64,000 nt of DNA, taken from the NCBI RefSeq assembly GCF_003143935.1, contig NZ_QFRX01000001.1, forward strand, positions 2,267,587 through 2,331,586, written 5' to 3'. Both the position numbers and the translations under genes were made by a program. Below are positions 33,071-41,756 of this stretch, piece by piece (the stretch's first letter is position 1; every line of letters begins with the position of its first letter). A model generated the notes under the pieces. The model was not told the origin of the DNA and searched no databases. It was given only the letters and a program-made list of their open reading frames with translations. The DNA comes from Streptomyces sp. Act143. Lineage in GTDB: Bacteria; Actinomycetota; Actinomycetes; Streptomycetales; Streptomycetaceae.

Positions 33071-34408
33071 TCAGGGGGTGCGGGTGAGGAGACGGCCCTT
33101 CGGCTCGGTGAACTCGCCGTCCGCGACGATGCGTTCGCCGCGCAGCCAGGTCGACTTCACCACGCCGTACAGGGTCTTGCCCGCGTAGGCCGTCACGCGG
33201 TTGCGGTGCTGGAGCTCGGCCGGGTCGACGGTGAAGGTCTCGTCGGGGGCGAGGACCGCGAAGTCGGCGTCGCGGCCGGCCTCGACGGCGCCCTTCTGGC
33301 CGAGGCCGACCAACTCCGAGGTGCGCGTGGACATCCAGCGGACGACGTCCTCGAGCGAGTGGCCCCGCTTCCGCGCCTCCGTCCACACCGCCGCCAGGCT
33401 CAGCTGGAGGCCGGAGATGCCGCCCCATGCCGTGGCGAAGTCGTCGGTCTTCAGGTCGGCCGTGGACGGCGAGTGGTCGGTGACCACGCAGTCGATGGTG
33501 CCGTCGGCCAGCGCCTGCCAGAGCAGGTCCTGGTTGGCGGACTCGCGGATGGGCGGGCAGCACTTGAACTCGCTGGCGCCGTCCGGGACTTCCTCGGCGG
33601 TGAGCGTCAGGTAGTGGGGGCAGGTCTCGACCGTGATGCGGACGCCCTCGGCCCGGGCGGCGGCGATGAGCGGCAGGGCGTCGCTCGACGACAGGTGCAG
33701 GACGTGCACGCGCGCGTCCAGCCGCTTCGCCTGGGCGATGAGCTGGGCGATCGCGGTGTCCTCGGCGTCGCGCGGCCGGGAGGCCAGGAAGTCGGCGTAC
33801 CTGGGGCCGCCCTGCTGGGGGGCCGCCGCCAGGTGGTGCGGGTCCTCGGCGTGCACGATCAGCAGGCCGCCGAAGGAGGCGATCTCGGCCAGGGACTGGG
33901 CGAGCCGGTCCTGGTCCAGGTGCGGGAACTCGTCGACGCCGGAGGGCGACAGGAAGGCCTTGAAGCCGAAGACGCCGGCCTCGTGCAGCGGGCGCAGGTC
34001 CTTGACGTTGTCGGGCAGGGCGCCGCCCCAGAAGCCGACGTCGATGTGGGCCTTGTCGGCGGCGACGTCCTTCTTGACGCGGAGGTTGTCGACGGTGGTG
34101 GTCGGCGGGAGGGAGTTGAGGGGCATGTCGACGAGGGTCGTGATGCCGCCGGCCGCCGCCGCGCGCGTGGCGGTCCAGAAGCCCTCCCACTCGGTGCGGC
34201 CGGGGTCGTTGACGTGCACGTGGGTGTCGACCAGGCCGGGCAGGACGACGTGGTCGCCGACGTCCTCCAGGCGGGCGCCGGAGGGGACTTCGGCGTCGTA
34301 CGGCAGTACGGCCGTGATCTTTCCGGCGGCGACCGCGACCGAGGCGGCGCGCGTCCCTTCCGGAGTGATGACGCGCGTCGAGCGCAGCACCAGTTCAGCG
34401 TCGGACAC
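33071..34408 (-). CDS. allB: Allantoinase
   Basis: The 445-residue dihydroorotase-like amidohydrolase opens allantoin to allantoate. The motif [20 protein letters not shown] holds the first metal-binding His pair. The carbamylated-lysine region is [17 protein letters not shown], further metal histidines are in [12 protein letters not shown] and [13 protein letters not shown], and the catalytic Asp is in [12 protein letters not shown] 34408 has AGAGGGG 5 bases upstream. It is divergent from allR, and the intergenic region holds both palindromic motifs described separately. Allantoicase follows in the same operon. This is the first committed ureide step, so control by AllR is expected from known Streptomyces biology. 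Confidence 0.94.
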   Translation of the reverse strand: MSDAELVLRSTRVITPEGTRAASVAVAAGKITAVLPYDAEVPSGARLEDVGDHVVLPGLVDTHVHVNDPGRTEWEGFWTATRAAAAGGITTLVDMPLNSLPPTTTVDNLRVKKDVAADKAHIDVGFWGGALPDNVKDLRPLHEAGVFGFKAFLSPSGVDEFPHLDQDRLAQSLAEIASFGGLLIVHAEDPHHLAAAPQQGGPRYADFLASRPRDAEDTAIAQLIAQAKRLDARVHVLHLSSSDALPLIAAARAEGVRITVETCPHYLTLTAEEVPDGASEFKCCPPIRESANQDLLWQALADGTIDCVVTDHSPSTADLKTDDFATAWGGISGLQLSLAAVWTEARKRGHSLEDVVRWMSTRTSELVGLGQKGAVEAGRDADFAVLAPDETFTVDPAELQHRNRVTAYAGKTLYGVVKSTWLRGERIVADGEFTEPKGRLLTRTP

Positions 34409-34435
34409 CCGGACCCCTCTCTGTCACCGGTTTAC

Positions 34436-34579
34436 TTCCACGTAACGGAATTCAACTTTCTGTTGAAGGAGTCTTCACTCCCGTTCTCACGCCGTCAAGG
34501 GCACACTGCCCTACGAGGGCGGTCGCGCCCACACTCTGGACGTTTCCATAAAGCGGAATTAGAATTCCGACAGGCAGAA
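34436..34579. promoter_or_regulatory. allB/allR divergent promoter region with three TTCC-N7-(G/A)GAA sites and one TCAA-N7-TTGA site
   Basis: Site 1 is TTCCACGTAACGGAA (34436-34450) and abuts TCAA-N7-TTGA (34452-34466, extended TTCAAC...GTTGAA). Sites 2 and 3 are TTCCATAAAGCGGAA (34544-34558) and TTCCGACAGGCAGAA (34565-34579), 21 bp apart. For allR, TGGACG (34537-34542), a 17-bp spacer and TAGAAT (34560-34565) form a promoter. Site 2 lies inside the spacer and site 3 begins at the end of the -10, so binding should block allR (autorepression). On the allB side the -35-like TTGAAT is the half-site of the second motif, but its -10 is unclear. Confidence 0.7.
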
Positions 34580-34660
34580 CGTAGCTACGCACAACAAGGG
34601 AGTCAACCGACTGCCGGGTAGGCTTCTGCCCTTCCTGCCAGGTCCCGAAAGGAACGCGCC

Positions 34661-35455
34661 GTGCCGACGTCCAGCGCCAGCACCACCGACTCCGCCAAGT
34701 CCGCCGGTGGCGGGGTCCAGTCCCTCGAGCGCGCCTTCGATCTGCTGGAGCGGATGGCGGACGCGGGCGGCGAGGTCGGCCTCAGCGAGCTCTCCGCGAC
34801 CAGCGGGCTGCCGCTGCCCACCATCCACCGCCTCATGCGGACGCTGGTGGCCTGCGGTTACGTCCGCCAGCAGCCCAACCGCCGCTATGCGCTGGGCCCC
34901 CGCCTGATCCGCCTCGGCGAGTCCGCCTCCCGCCTGCTCGGCACCTGGGCCCGCCCCTACCTCGCCCGCCTGGTCGAGGAGACCGGCGAGACGGCGAACA
35001 TGGCGCTGCTCGACGGCGACGAGATCGTCTACGTCGCCCAGGTGCCCTCCAAGCACTCGATGCGCATGTTCACCGAGGTCGGCCGTCGCGTCCTGCCGCA
35101 CTCCACCGGTGTCGGCAAGGCCCTCCTCGCCGATGTCCCGGACGCCGAGGTGCGCGCGCTGCTCTCCCGTACCGGCATGCCGGCCGCCACGGAGAAGACG
35201 ATCACCACGCCGGACGGCTTCCTCGCGGCCCTGGCCGACGTACGGCAGCTCGGGTACGCCGTCGACGACAACGAGCAGGAGATCGGCGTCCGGTGCCTCG
35301 CGGTGTCGGTGCCCAACTCCCCCACCGCCGCCGCCATTTCCATCTCCGGCCCGGCGGGACGGGTCACCGAGGCGGCGACGGACAAGATCGTGCCGGTGCT
35401 GCAGCAGGTGGCGACGGAACTCTCGGAGGCACTGGCCAGCCAGAGCCCCGCGTGA
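34661..35455 (+). CDS. allR: IclR-family repressor of the allantoin/glyoxylate genes
   Basis: The 264-residue protein starts at GTG 34661 (GAAAGGA upstream). The N-terminal winged HTH covers about residues 20-80 (VQSLERAFDLLERMADAGGE, LSELSATSGLPLPTIHRLMR). The IclR effector domain follows (DEIVYVAQVPSKHSMRMF, RRVLPHSTGVGKALLAD, VSVPNSPTAAAISISGPAGR). AllR regulators respond to ureides or glyoxylate. In Streptomyces coelicolor an AllR is reported to control the allantoin genes. Divergent placement against allB and a likely autoregulated promoter support the name. Confidence 0.88.
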   Translation: MPTSSASTTDSAKSAGGGVQSLERAFDLLERMADAGGEVGLSELSATSGLPLPTIHRLMRTLVACGYVRQQPNRRYALGPRLIRLGESASRLLGTWARPYLARLVEETGETANMALLDGDEIVYVAQVPSKHSMRMFTEVGRRVLPHSTGVGKALLADVPDAEVRALLSRTGMPAATEKTITTPDGFLAALADVRQLGYAVDDNEQEIGVRCLAVSVPNSPTAAAISISGPAGRVTEAATDKIVPVLQQVATELSEALASQSPA

Positions 35456-35459
35456 GAAC

Positions 35460-35819
35460 CGTCCGACGGCCCTGAAGACGGCGCCGCCGGAGAGCCTGGC
35501 CGACCCCGGCCATCAGGTGCAGCCGGGGGCGGGACGGGGGTGGCGGCTGCCGGAGCCGTACTTGTTCGCGCTCGCCGAGTACGGGCTCCCGGAGGACATC
35601 CTCACAACGCCGTCGCTCCGGACCGCGGCCGAGCCGACGTGCGTACCCCGCCTGACGGGGCCGCGCGAGCGCGAACCGGCCACCGCGGACGACCGGTTCC
35701 ACGACCTGGGGCTGTGGGGCAGCGACGGACTGACGCCGAGGATCGAGTCGGTACGGGACGACGGCGACGCCCCACTCGGCCGGTGCGACGGCTGTGAACG
35801 GATCGTGCTGCGGGGGGGG
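35460..35819 (+). pseudogene. Possible remnant of an unidentified gene
   Basis: In the frame starting near 35460 the translation includes GWRLPEPYLFALAEYGLPED, then ILTTPSLRTAAEPTCVPRL and FHDLGLWGSDGLTPRIESV, which look like folded-protein sequence rather than chance. It reads somewhat like SUKH/SMI1-type immunity proteins (LPEPYL..L..YGLP), but I do not recognise it with confidence. There is no start codon with a ribosome-binding site, and the frame dissolves around a run of eight G at 35812-35819. The remaining bases up to 35895 show nothing. Confidence 0.35.
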
Positions 35820-35895
35820 CGAGCGCATCAGCCTCCGCGGCGGCGGCCCGCGGAGTCCGTGGGGCGGGTCGGTCACGGACCGCGGGTGCCGACGC

Positions 35896-36213
35896 TCAGC
35901 CGCGTCCCGGCTCCCCGAACAGGTCCACCGCGTCCCGCACGTCCGACAACCCCCGCGACAGGGCGCTGACCGACCCGATCGCGCCCGCGATCAGCAGCAG
36001 CGAGCGGCGCAGCCGCGGGATCTCCGGAGCCCCGTCGCTCGTCATCGCGGCCAGCGCGGCGAGTTCGTCCTCGGCGATCACGCGGTCGGGGAACTCGGCC
36101 GGGTGCGCGGCGAGTTCGCGGCGCAGCCGGGACACCGCGGTCCGCAGTTCCGCCACCCTCGGATCGTCCTCGTCGCTGCCGGTCACTGGCCTCTGTCCCA
36201 AGCTCCGCAACAC
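35896..36213 (-). CDS. Small conserved hypothetical protein (DUF5955-like)
   Basis: From GTG 36213, with GGGGGAGAG directly upstream, it has 105 residues. The middle is helical and charged (RVAELRTAVSRLRRELAAHP, FPDRVIAEDELAALAAM), and the end is more hydrophobic (RSLLLIAGAIGSVSALSRGL). It resembles small Streptomyces proteins grouped as DUF5955, though this is from memory. No function is known. The helical pattern could suit a membrane-associated or oligomeric protein. Confidence 0.6.
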   Translation of the reverse strand: MLRSLGQRPVTGSDEDDPRVAELRTAVSRLRRELAAHPAEFPDRVIAEDELAALAAMTSDGAPEIPRLRRSLLLIAGAIGSVSALSRGLSDVRDAVDLFGEPGRG

Positions 36214-36404
36214 AGCTCTCCCCCCGCCGCACTCCGTCGTGCGCCGCACCTCGTGATCCCGCCCGAAACAGCCCCGTGGCGCTGGTCGGGCGCCGGGGGA
36301 CGCGGGTCAGTAAACGCCACCCCGGGCGCGCCGCGCCACTCCACGGACCGAAATTCAGCCCCTCGAAACCGGCCACTTGCCCGGACGTCAGGTATGCAGG
36401 ACGC

Positions 36405-37004
36405 ATGACGGACAACGAGGACCAGGTGGCCGGGCTGCTGCTGGCCGCCGGCGGCGGACGGCGGCTCGGCGGGCGGCCCAAGGCGCTGCTGGATCATCGC
36501 GGCAGGCCACTGGTGGAGCACGCGGTGGGCGTCCTGCGCGCGGCGGGCTGCACGCGCGTGCACGTGGTGCTGGGGGCGGCCGCCGACGGCGTACGGCAGC
36601 GGGCCGCTCTCGACGGCTGTGTGGTCGTCGAGAACCCGGAGTGGGCCGACGGCATGGGCTCCTCGCTTCGAGCCGGTCTCGAGTCGCTCTCCGGGACGGG
36701 CGCGCGGGCGGCGCTGGTGTCACTCGTCGACCAGCCCGGCATCGGGGCGGAGGCGGTCGCGCGCGTGCGCGGTGCGTACGCGTCCCCGGACTCCCTGGCC
36801 GCCGCCGCCTATGACGGCGTGCGCGGGCATCCCGTGCTGTTCGGGTCGGCGCACTGGGCGGGGATCGCTGCCGCCGCCACCGGGGACCAGGGGGCCCGCG
36901 CCTACCTGAAGGAGCACGCCGCGCAGGTCGCGCTCATCGAGTGCGGCGACATCGCCCGGCCCTACGACATCGACACCGTCGCCGACCTGCACCACCTTGA
37001 GTGA
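36405..37004 (+). CDS. MobA-like nucleotidyltransferase (possible molybdenum cofactor cytidylyl/guanylyltransferase)
   Basis: The 199-residue protein has the NTP-transferase signature VAGLLLAAGGGRRLGGRPKA at about residues 8-27, then LVSLVDQPGIGAEAV with the metal-binding DQP, and GHPVLFGSAHW near residue 145. These match MocA/MobA-type enzymes that attach CMP or GMP to molybdopterin. Xanthine dehydrogenase, which would feed the urate branch here, needs that cofactor, which makes its place next to aceB and allR sensible. The xdh genes are not in this window. A hairpin follows directly. Confidence 0.82.
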   Translation: MTDNEDQVAGLLLAAGGGRRLGGRPKALLDHRGRPLVEHAVGVLRAAGCTRVHVVLGAAADGVRQRAALDGCVVVENPEWADGMGSSLRAGLESLSGTGARAALVSLVDQPGIGAEAVARVRGAYASPDSLAAAAYDGVRGHPVLFGSAHWAGIAAAATGDQGARAYLKEHAAQVALIECGDIARPYDIDTVADLHHLE

Positions 37005-37007
37005 ACG

Positions 37008-37030
37008 AGGTGGCACCGAGCGCCACCTTT
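37008..37030 (+). terminator. Rho-independent-like terminator after the nucleotidyltransferase
   Basis: AGGTGGC (37008-37014) and GCCACCT (37022-37028) form a perfect 7-bp stem with a 7-base loop, followed by TTT. It starts 4 bases after the stop codon. Confidence 0.65.
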
Positions 37031-37053
37031 CCTCGACCCGGAGAATCTCGACA

Positions 37054-37106
37054 TCAACAAACCATTGAACTTCCACGATGAGGAAACTAGTATCCACTGA
37101 TCAGAA
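37054..37106 (+). promoter_or_regulatory. aceB promoter with overlapping operators
   Basis: TTGAAC (37065-37070), a 17-bp spacer and TAGTAT (37088-37093) form the promoter. TTCCACGATGAGGAA (37071-37085) fills the spacer, and the weaker ATCCACTGATCAGAA (37092-37106) lies 21 bp further, over the -10 and start point. TCAA-N7-TTGA (37054-37068) includes the -35. The layout is the same as at allR. Confidence 0.72.
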
Positions 37107-37191
37107 GCGCCCTACCGCTCCGGGGGCGTTGCCCGCCGTACCCGGTTCGACTGGCACCCGGTGCCACGCTCGCTGAAGGAAGTGACAGCTC

Positions 37192-38817
37192 ATGTCCGCA
37201 CCAGCGCCGTCCCCGCTGGCCATCGTCGACGCCGAGCCCCTGCCCCGGCAGGAAGAGGTCCTCACCGACGCGGCCCTCGCCTTCGTGGCCGAGCTGCACC
37301 GCCGGTTCACGCCCCGTCGTGACGAGCTCCTCGCCCGCCGTGCCGAGCGCCGCGCCGAGATCGCCCGCACCTCCACCCTCGACTTCCTCCCGGAGACCGC
37401 CGCGATCCGCGCGGACGACTCCTGGAAGGTCGCCCCCTCCCCCGCCGCCCTGAACGACCGCCGGGTCGAGATCACCGGCCCCACCGACCGCAAGATGACC
37501 ATCAACGCCCTCAACTCGGGCGCCAAGGTCTGGCTCGCGGACTTCGAGGACGCCTCCGCACCCACCTGGGAGAACGTCGTCCTCGGCCAGGTCAACCTCG
37601 CCGACGCCTACACCCGGAACATCGACTTCACCGACGAGAAGTCCGGCAAGTCGTACGCCCTGCGCCCGAACGACGAGCTCGCGACGGTCGTCATGCGCCC
37701 GCGCGGCTGGCACCTCGACGAGCGCCACCTCGTCGACGCCGACGGCAAGCAGGTCCCCGGCGCCTTCGTCGACTTCGGCCTCTACTTCTTCCACAACGCC
37801 CAGCGCCTGCTCGACCTCGGCAAGGGCCCTTACTTCTACCTCCCGAAGACCGAGTCGCACCTCGAAGCCCGCCTGTGGAACGACGTGTTCGTCTTCGCGC
37901 AGGACTACGTCGGCATCCCGCAGGGCACCATCCGCGCCACCGTCCTGATCGAGACGATCACGGCGGCGTACGAGATGGAGGAGATCCTCTACGAACTCCG
38001 CGATCACGCCTCCGGGTTGAACGCCGGCCGCTGGGACTACCTGTTCTCCATCGTGAAGAACTTCCGTGACGGCGGCGCCAAGTTCGTCCTCCCGGACCGC
38101 AACGCGGTCACGATGACGGCCCCGTTCATGCGGGCGTACACCGAACTCCTCGTCCGCACCTGCCACAAGCGCGGCGCGCACGCGATCGGCGGCATGGCGG
38201 CGTTCATCCCGTCCCGCCGGGACGCCGAGGTCAACAAGGTGGCCTTCGAGAAGGTCCGCGCCGACAAGGACCGCGAGGCCGGCGACGGTTTCGACGGCTC
38301 CTGGGTCGCCCACCCCGACCTGGTCCCGATCGCCATGGAGTCCTTCGACAAGGTCCTCGGCGACAGGCCCAACCAGAAGGACCGCCTCCGCGAGGACGTC
38401 CACGTCGAGGCCGCCGACCTCATCGCGATCGACTCGCTGGAGGCCAGGCCGACGTACAACGGCCTCGTCAACGCCGTCCAGGTGGGCATCCGTTACATCG
38501 AGGCGTGGCTGCGCGGGCTCGGTGCGGTCGCCATCTTCAACCTCATGGAGGACGCGGCCACCGCCGAGATCTCCCGCTCGCAGATCTGGCAGTGGATCAA
38601 CGCGGGCGTCGAGTTCGAGAACGGTGAGAAGGCCACCCCGGAGCTGGCCCGCAAGGTCGCCGCCGAGGAACTCGCCAGCATCCGCGCCGAGTCGGGCGAG
38701 GAGGCGTTCGCCGCCGGGCACTGGCAGCAGGCTCACGACCTGCTGCTGGAGGTGTCCCTCGACGACGACTACGCGGACTTCCTCACCCTGCCCGCGTATC
38801 AGCAGCTCAAGGGCTGA
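37192..38817 (+). CDS. aceB: Malate synthase A
   Basis: The 541-residue enzyme condenses glyoxylate and acetyl-CoA to malate. Its length and motifs match the A isoform: [18 protein letters not shown], the [12 protein letters not shown] segment, [20 protein letters not shown] with the metal-binding Glu, [28 protein letters not shown], and [19 protein letters not shown] with the catalytic-base region. ATG 37192 has GAAGGAA about 11 bases upstream. No isocitrate lyase is nearby. With the allantoin genes next door and shared operator motifs, its job here is to use glyoxylate from ureides rather than to run the glyoxylate shunt. Confidence 0.95.
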   Translation: MSAPAPSPLAIVDAEPLPRQEEVLTDAALAFVAELHRRFTPRRDELLARRAERRAEIARTSTLDFLPETAAIRADDSWKVAPSPAALNDRRVEITGPTDRKMTINALNSGAKVWLADFEDASAPTWENVVLGQVNLADAYTRNIDFTDEKSGKSYALRPNDELATVVMRPRGWHLDERHLVDADGKQVPGAFVDFGLYFFHNAQRLLDLGKGPYFYLPKTESHLEARLWNDVFVFAQDYVGIPQGTIRATVLIETITAAYEMEEILYELRDHASGLNAGRWDYLFSIVKNFRDGGAKFVLPDRNAVTMTAPFMRAYTELLVRTCHKRGAHAIGGMAAFIPSRRDAEVNKVAFEKVRADKDREAGDGFDGSWVAHPDLVPIAMESFDKVLGDRPNQKDRLREDVHVEAADLIAIDSLEARPTYNGLVNAVQVGIRYIEAWLRGLGAVAIFNLMEDAATAEISRSQIWQWINAGVEFENGEKATPELARKVAAEELASIRAESGEEAFAAGHWQQAHDLLLEVSLDDDYADFLTLPAYQQLKG

Positions 38818-38818
38818 C

Positions 38819-39100
38819 CTACTCCCGCACGGCCTTGTCCGAGTGGCCCAGGGACTTTCCCGGGGCCACTCGGTCGCGTACGGCCTGCTTCACGGCCGTC
38901 GGCTCCGGGAAGCCCTGTTCGCGCCGGTCCCAGACGACCTCGCCGTCGACCCGGACGACGAAGACGCCGCCGGTGCCGGGCTTGAGGGAGAGTTCGCCCA
39001 GCTCCTGCTCGAAGGTGGTGAGCAGCTCCTGGGCCAGCCAGGCCGCGCGGGGCAGCCAGCGGCACTGGGTGCAGTACTCGATCTGCACGACGGGACTCAT
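38819..39100 (-). CDS. Rdx (SelT/SelW/SelH-like) thioredoxin-fold protein
   Basis: The product has 93 residues. The N-terminal motif VQIEYCTQCRWLPRAAWLAQ carries the redox CxxC of the Rdx family, followed by ELLTTFEQELGELSLKPGTG and GGVFVVRVDGEVVWDRREQG, which are typical strands. In animals this fold includes selenoprotein W; here both positions are Cys. It probably acts as a small thiol-redox protein in the cytoplasm. Its ATG at 39100 overlaps the stop of the HipA-like gene (ATGA), so the two are translated together. Confidence 0.87.
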   Translation of the reverse strand: MSPVVQIEYCTQCRWLPRAAWLAQELLTTFEQELGELSLKPGTGGVFVVRVDGEVVWDRREQGFPEPTAVKQAVRDRVAPGKSLGHSDKAVRE

Positions 39101-40002
39101 CCGAGGTGTACCGACCAATCCTGTTCCGCGGCCGGCTTGCCGTGCAGGTCGGGCACCCGCTTCAGCCAGTCCGGCCTGCCCTGCTGTGTCCTGGCCGCCC
39201 GGAGGGCCTCCTCCGCGGCGAGTTCCTCCAGGGAGGGGAAGTCGGTGGGGAGCCAGGCCCCGGAGGCCCGCACGCGCGCGTACAGGTACTCGACGTAGGC
39301 CTCGCGTGCCTCGTCCGGCGTCGTGAAGTCGGTCAGCCAGGCGTCGGGGACCTCGGCGACGATCCGGCGCAGCAGTTCCTCGGTCACCTTCGGCGCCAGC
39401 TCCGCGTCGGCGGCCCGGACGTCGGGGGCGTAGTGGCCGAGGGCGTGGTGCCGGAAGTCGTAGCGCTTGGCGGGGTCCGAGCCGTCCCAGCGGTGGTGGA
39501 AGACGAGCGCCGCCCCGTGGTCGATCAGCCACAGGCGCGGCGGCGCGACGCCGAGCGTGGGCCACACCATGAGGTTGGAGCTGTGGACGGTGCGGTCCAC
39601 GTTGACGGTCAGCGCGTCCAGCCAGACGATCCGGCCCGCCTCCAGCGGGTCGACCGGGAAGACCTTGGCGACCTCCGGGGTGAAGTCCCGGGCACCCGGC
39701 AGATGGTCCATGCCGAGGTTGAGACCCGCGCTGGCGCTGTGCAGCTCCCGCACCTCCTGGTGGGGCTCGCTGTCCGCGATCGCCGGGTCGAAGTGAACCA
39801 GGACCAGCTCCGGGAAGCGCAGCCCGAGGGCCCGTGCCAGCTCGCCGACGATCACCTCGGCGACCAGCGCCTTGCGGCCCTGCGCGGAACCGGTGAACTT
39901 CACGACGTACGTCCCCAGGTCGTCGGCCTCGACGACTCCGGGAACGGAGCCGCCGGACCGCAGCGGGGTCACGTATCGAACAGCAGTCACATCGCGCAGC
40001 AC
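39097..40002 (-). CDS. HipA-like kinase-fold protein
   Basis: The 301-residue protein reads as a small HipA-family member: GTYVVKFTGSAQGRKALVAE (ATP-binding strand with Lys), LGLRFPELVLVHFD, then a catalytic-loop-like IVWLDALTVNVDRTVHSSNL with Asp and Asn, and LWLIDHGAALVFHH holding the DxG-type metal Asp. There is no HipB-like antitoxin next to it, and the N-terminal HipA subdomain is short, so it is probably not a classical persistence toxin. It overlaps the Rdx gene by 4 bp. Its substrate is unknown. Confidence 0.78.
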   Translation of the reverse strand: MLRDVTAVRYVTPLRSGGSVPGVVEADDLGTYVVKFTGSAQGRKALVAEVIVGELARALGLRFPELVLVHFDPAIADSEPHQEVRELHSASAGLNLGMDHLPGARDFTPEVAKVFPVDPLEAGRIVWLDALTVNVDRTVHSSNLMVWPTLGVAPPRLWLIDHGAALVFHHRWDGSDPAKRYDFRHHALGHYAPDVRAADAELAPKVTEELLRRIVAEVPDAWLTDFTTPDEAREAYVEYLYARVRASGAWLPTDFPSLEELAAEEALRAARTQQGRPDWLKRVPDLHGKPAAEQDWSVHLG

Positions 40003-40024
40003 ACCCGCCAGGGTATGTCAGCGC

Positions 40025-41668
40025 TCACCGGGACAGCGGGTTGGGCAGCGGCAGGTAGCGGGCGTCGGCGCCGTCCGCCTCGGTCCACCGCAGCAGCAGG
40101 TTCGTCTTGCCGGGGAGGGTGGGCGAGGCGAGCAGGGTCGCGATCTCCGGGAGGTCGTGACGGGCCAGCTCGCGGCGCAGTGCGGGCCAGGGGTCCAGGC
40201 CGGGGTGGCGTTCGGCGAGGACGGCGGCGACCTCGCACAGGTGGTTCACGACGAGGGTGTACACCAGCCGCTCCCACCCGGCCGCCCGTTCCACGTCCGC
40301 CAGCAGCTTCACGCCCTCGGCGTCCCGGAACAGCGCCTGCACGGGCAGCCCGTCGGCGTCCACGGCGACCAGCGTGTTCTGCAGGTGCGCCTCGAGTACG
40401 ACGCCGTGGTCGGCGAAGGCCGTGAGGGCGGGCGGCACGACGGTGCGCAGGTACGCCTCCCACCAGGCCGCACCACCGGAAGGGCAGCCGGACGGGCTGC
40501 TGGACGGGCCTCCGGGCAGGCCGCCGGACGGACTGCCGGACGGGCAGCCCGCGAAGCCCTCCACCAGGCCCGCGGCGAGCAGCGGGGTGGTGCCGGGCCG
40601 GAGGTGGCCGTGGAAGCCGTCGCGGACCAGGACCGCCAGCTCCTCGAAGGCGAAGCCGGCGGTGCGGTAGCCGCGGTCGGAGAGCCAGGCCGCCGGGCCG
40701 CCGGCGAACGCCACTGCCGCCGCCCGGTCGGTCCTGCGGAGCTTGCGCAGGTCGTGGCGCCACAGGCGGCGGATGTCGTTGGTGATGCGCACGTCCAGAC
40801 TGAACTTCAGGAACAGGTCGCGCTCGGGGGCGTACAGCGTGCGGATCGCGGCCGTGGGCCAGGCGTCGAAACCGGTGGTGCCCAGGCGGATCAGCCGGCC
40901 GTCGGCGAAGGCGTCCGTGAGGTCGACGAGGCCGAGCTGCCAGGGGTGGGCGGGCAGCAGCCGGTAGCCGGGCGGGGCCTCGCCGAGTGCGTCCAGCGCG
41001 GCGGTGTCGCCCTCTTCGACGACCGCGTCCTCGCGCACGCCGAGCAGGGTCAGCGGGAAGCGGGCGTACGCCTCGGGCGCGTAGGGCAGCCAGCCGGCGG
41101 CCGGACCGCCGCCGCGCGCCTTCGGGGCGGGGTGGTACGGATGGCCGGTGAGCAGGGATTGTTCGGAGAGCAGGTACGGGTCCGTGGGTGGCGTCGCACG
41201 CGCGCGTGCCGCCAGCAGGGCGGCCACCGCGTCCCGGCTGTCGATCATCTCGGCGGGCAGTTCGTGGTTGGACCGGCCGGTGTGGAGGGTCAGTTCCTCG
41301 GCGACGAGCTTGACGAGCTCGGTGTGGCCGATGTGGCGCCAATGGCCGTCGACCTCCACCTCGGGTTCCGCGGGCCGCCGCTCGCCCCGCACCCGCAGCA
41401 ACCGGCCACTGGGCAGCCGGTGCACACGCGCCTCACCGGGGCCCGAAAGCCCCGCGCCGGAGCCCTGCAGCCCCGGGCCGGAGCCCTCAAGCCCCGCGCC
41501 GGAGTCCGGAAGCGCCCCGCCCGAGCCCGGAGACATCGCATCGGCGCCAGGAGGCGTCGCGCCGGCGCCCGGGAGTGCCTCGGCGACCTCGCGCAGCAGG
41601 CAGTTGAGCAGCGGCGCGGCAGCATAGGTGTCGGCGGCGGCCGGGGGGATGAGGTCCACGCGTTTCAC
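40025..41668 (-). CDS. IucA/IucC-family (NIS) siderophore synthetase with inserted repeats
   Basis: The 547-residue protein shows the NIS synthetase motifs: TGHPYHPAPKARGG (ATP site), LPAHPWQLGLVD, LKFSLDVRITNDIRRLWR and VVLEAHLQNTLVAVD, plus the FhuF-like C-terminus. It should join a carboxylate such as citrate or succinate to an amine or alcohol using ATP. Two low-complexity insertions are odd: heptapeptide repeats (SGAGLEG type) at about residues 46-74 and a Gly/Ser/Pro/Cys stretch at about 373-398, both from tandem DNA repeats. It is divergent from a second NIS gene 88 bp away. No iron-box sequence is obvious between them. Confidence 0.9.
   Translation of the reverse strand: MKRVDLIPPAAADTYAAAPLLNCLLREVAEALPGAGATPPGADAMSPGSGGALPDSGAGLEGSGPGLQGSGAGLSGPGEARVHRLPSGRLLRVRGERRPAEPEVEVDGHWRHIGHTELVKLVAEELTLHTGRSNHELPAEMIDSRDAVAALLAARARATPPTDPYLLSEQSLLTGHPYHPAPKARGGGPAAGWLPYAPEAYARFPLTLLGVREDAVVEEGDTAALDALGEAPPGYRLLPAHPWQLGLVDLTDAFADGRLIRLGTTGFDAWPTAAIRTLYAPERDLFLKFSLDVRITNDIRRLWRHDLRKLRRTDRAAAVAFAGGPAAWLSDRGYRTAGFAFEELAVLVRDGFHGHLRPGTTPLLAAGLVEGFAGCPSGSPSGGLPGGPSSSPSGCPSGGAAWWEAYLRTVVPPALTAFADHGVVLEAHLQNTLVAVDADGLPVQALFRDAEGVKLLADVERAAGWERLVYTLVVNHLCEVAAVLAERHPGLDPWPALRRELARHDLPEIATLLASPTLPGKTNLLLRWTEADGADARYLPLPNPLSR
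40476..40552. repeat. Short coding tandem repeat inside the NIS synthetase gene
   Basis: Irregular 12-15-bp units (GGACGGGCTGCT, GGACGGGCCTCC, GGACGGACTGCC and similar) encode the CPSG/SPSG/LPGG-type tetrapeptides at about residues 373-398 of the synthetase. The insert is in frame and lies ahead of the conserved AWWEAYLRTVVPPAL segment. Confidence 0.7.
41448..41531. repeat. Four 21-bp tandem repeats in the N-terminal coding region of the NIS synthetase gene
   Basis: Units start at 41448, 41469, 41490 and 41511 with consensus AGCCCCGCGCCGGAGCCCTG plus one base. On the minus strand they encode heptapeptides SGAGLEG/SGPGLQG/SGAGLSG. The reading frame is kept. Confidence 0.82.
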
Positions 41669-41756
41669 TCGTTCTCTACGTGCGGGCGGAGACGATCAGT
41701 ATCGCTGTCGCCGACGCCCCGCCGTGCCCCCGATCCGTACCCCGAGGAGCTCCTCC

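Noticed and set aside
39097-40002. HipAB toxin-antitoxin system
   Set aside because: There is no HipB-like HTH gene on either side, and the HipA-like protein is shorter than classical HipA.
41669-41756. DmdR/IdeR iron box between the siderophore synthetases
   Set aside because: No sequence close to TTAGGTTAGGCTCACC is visible in the 88-bp gap.
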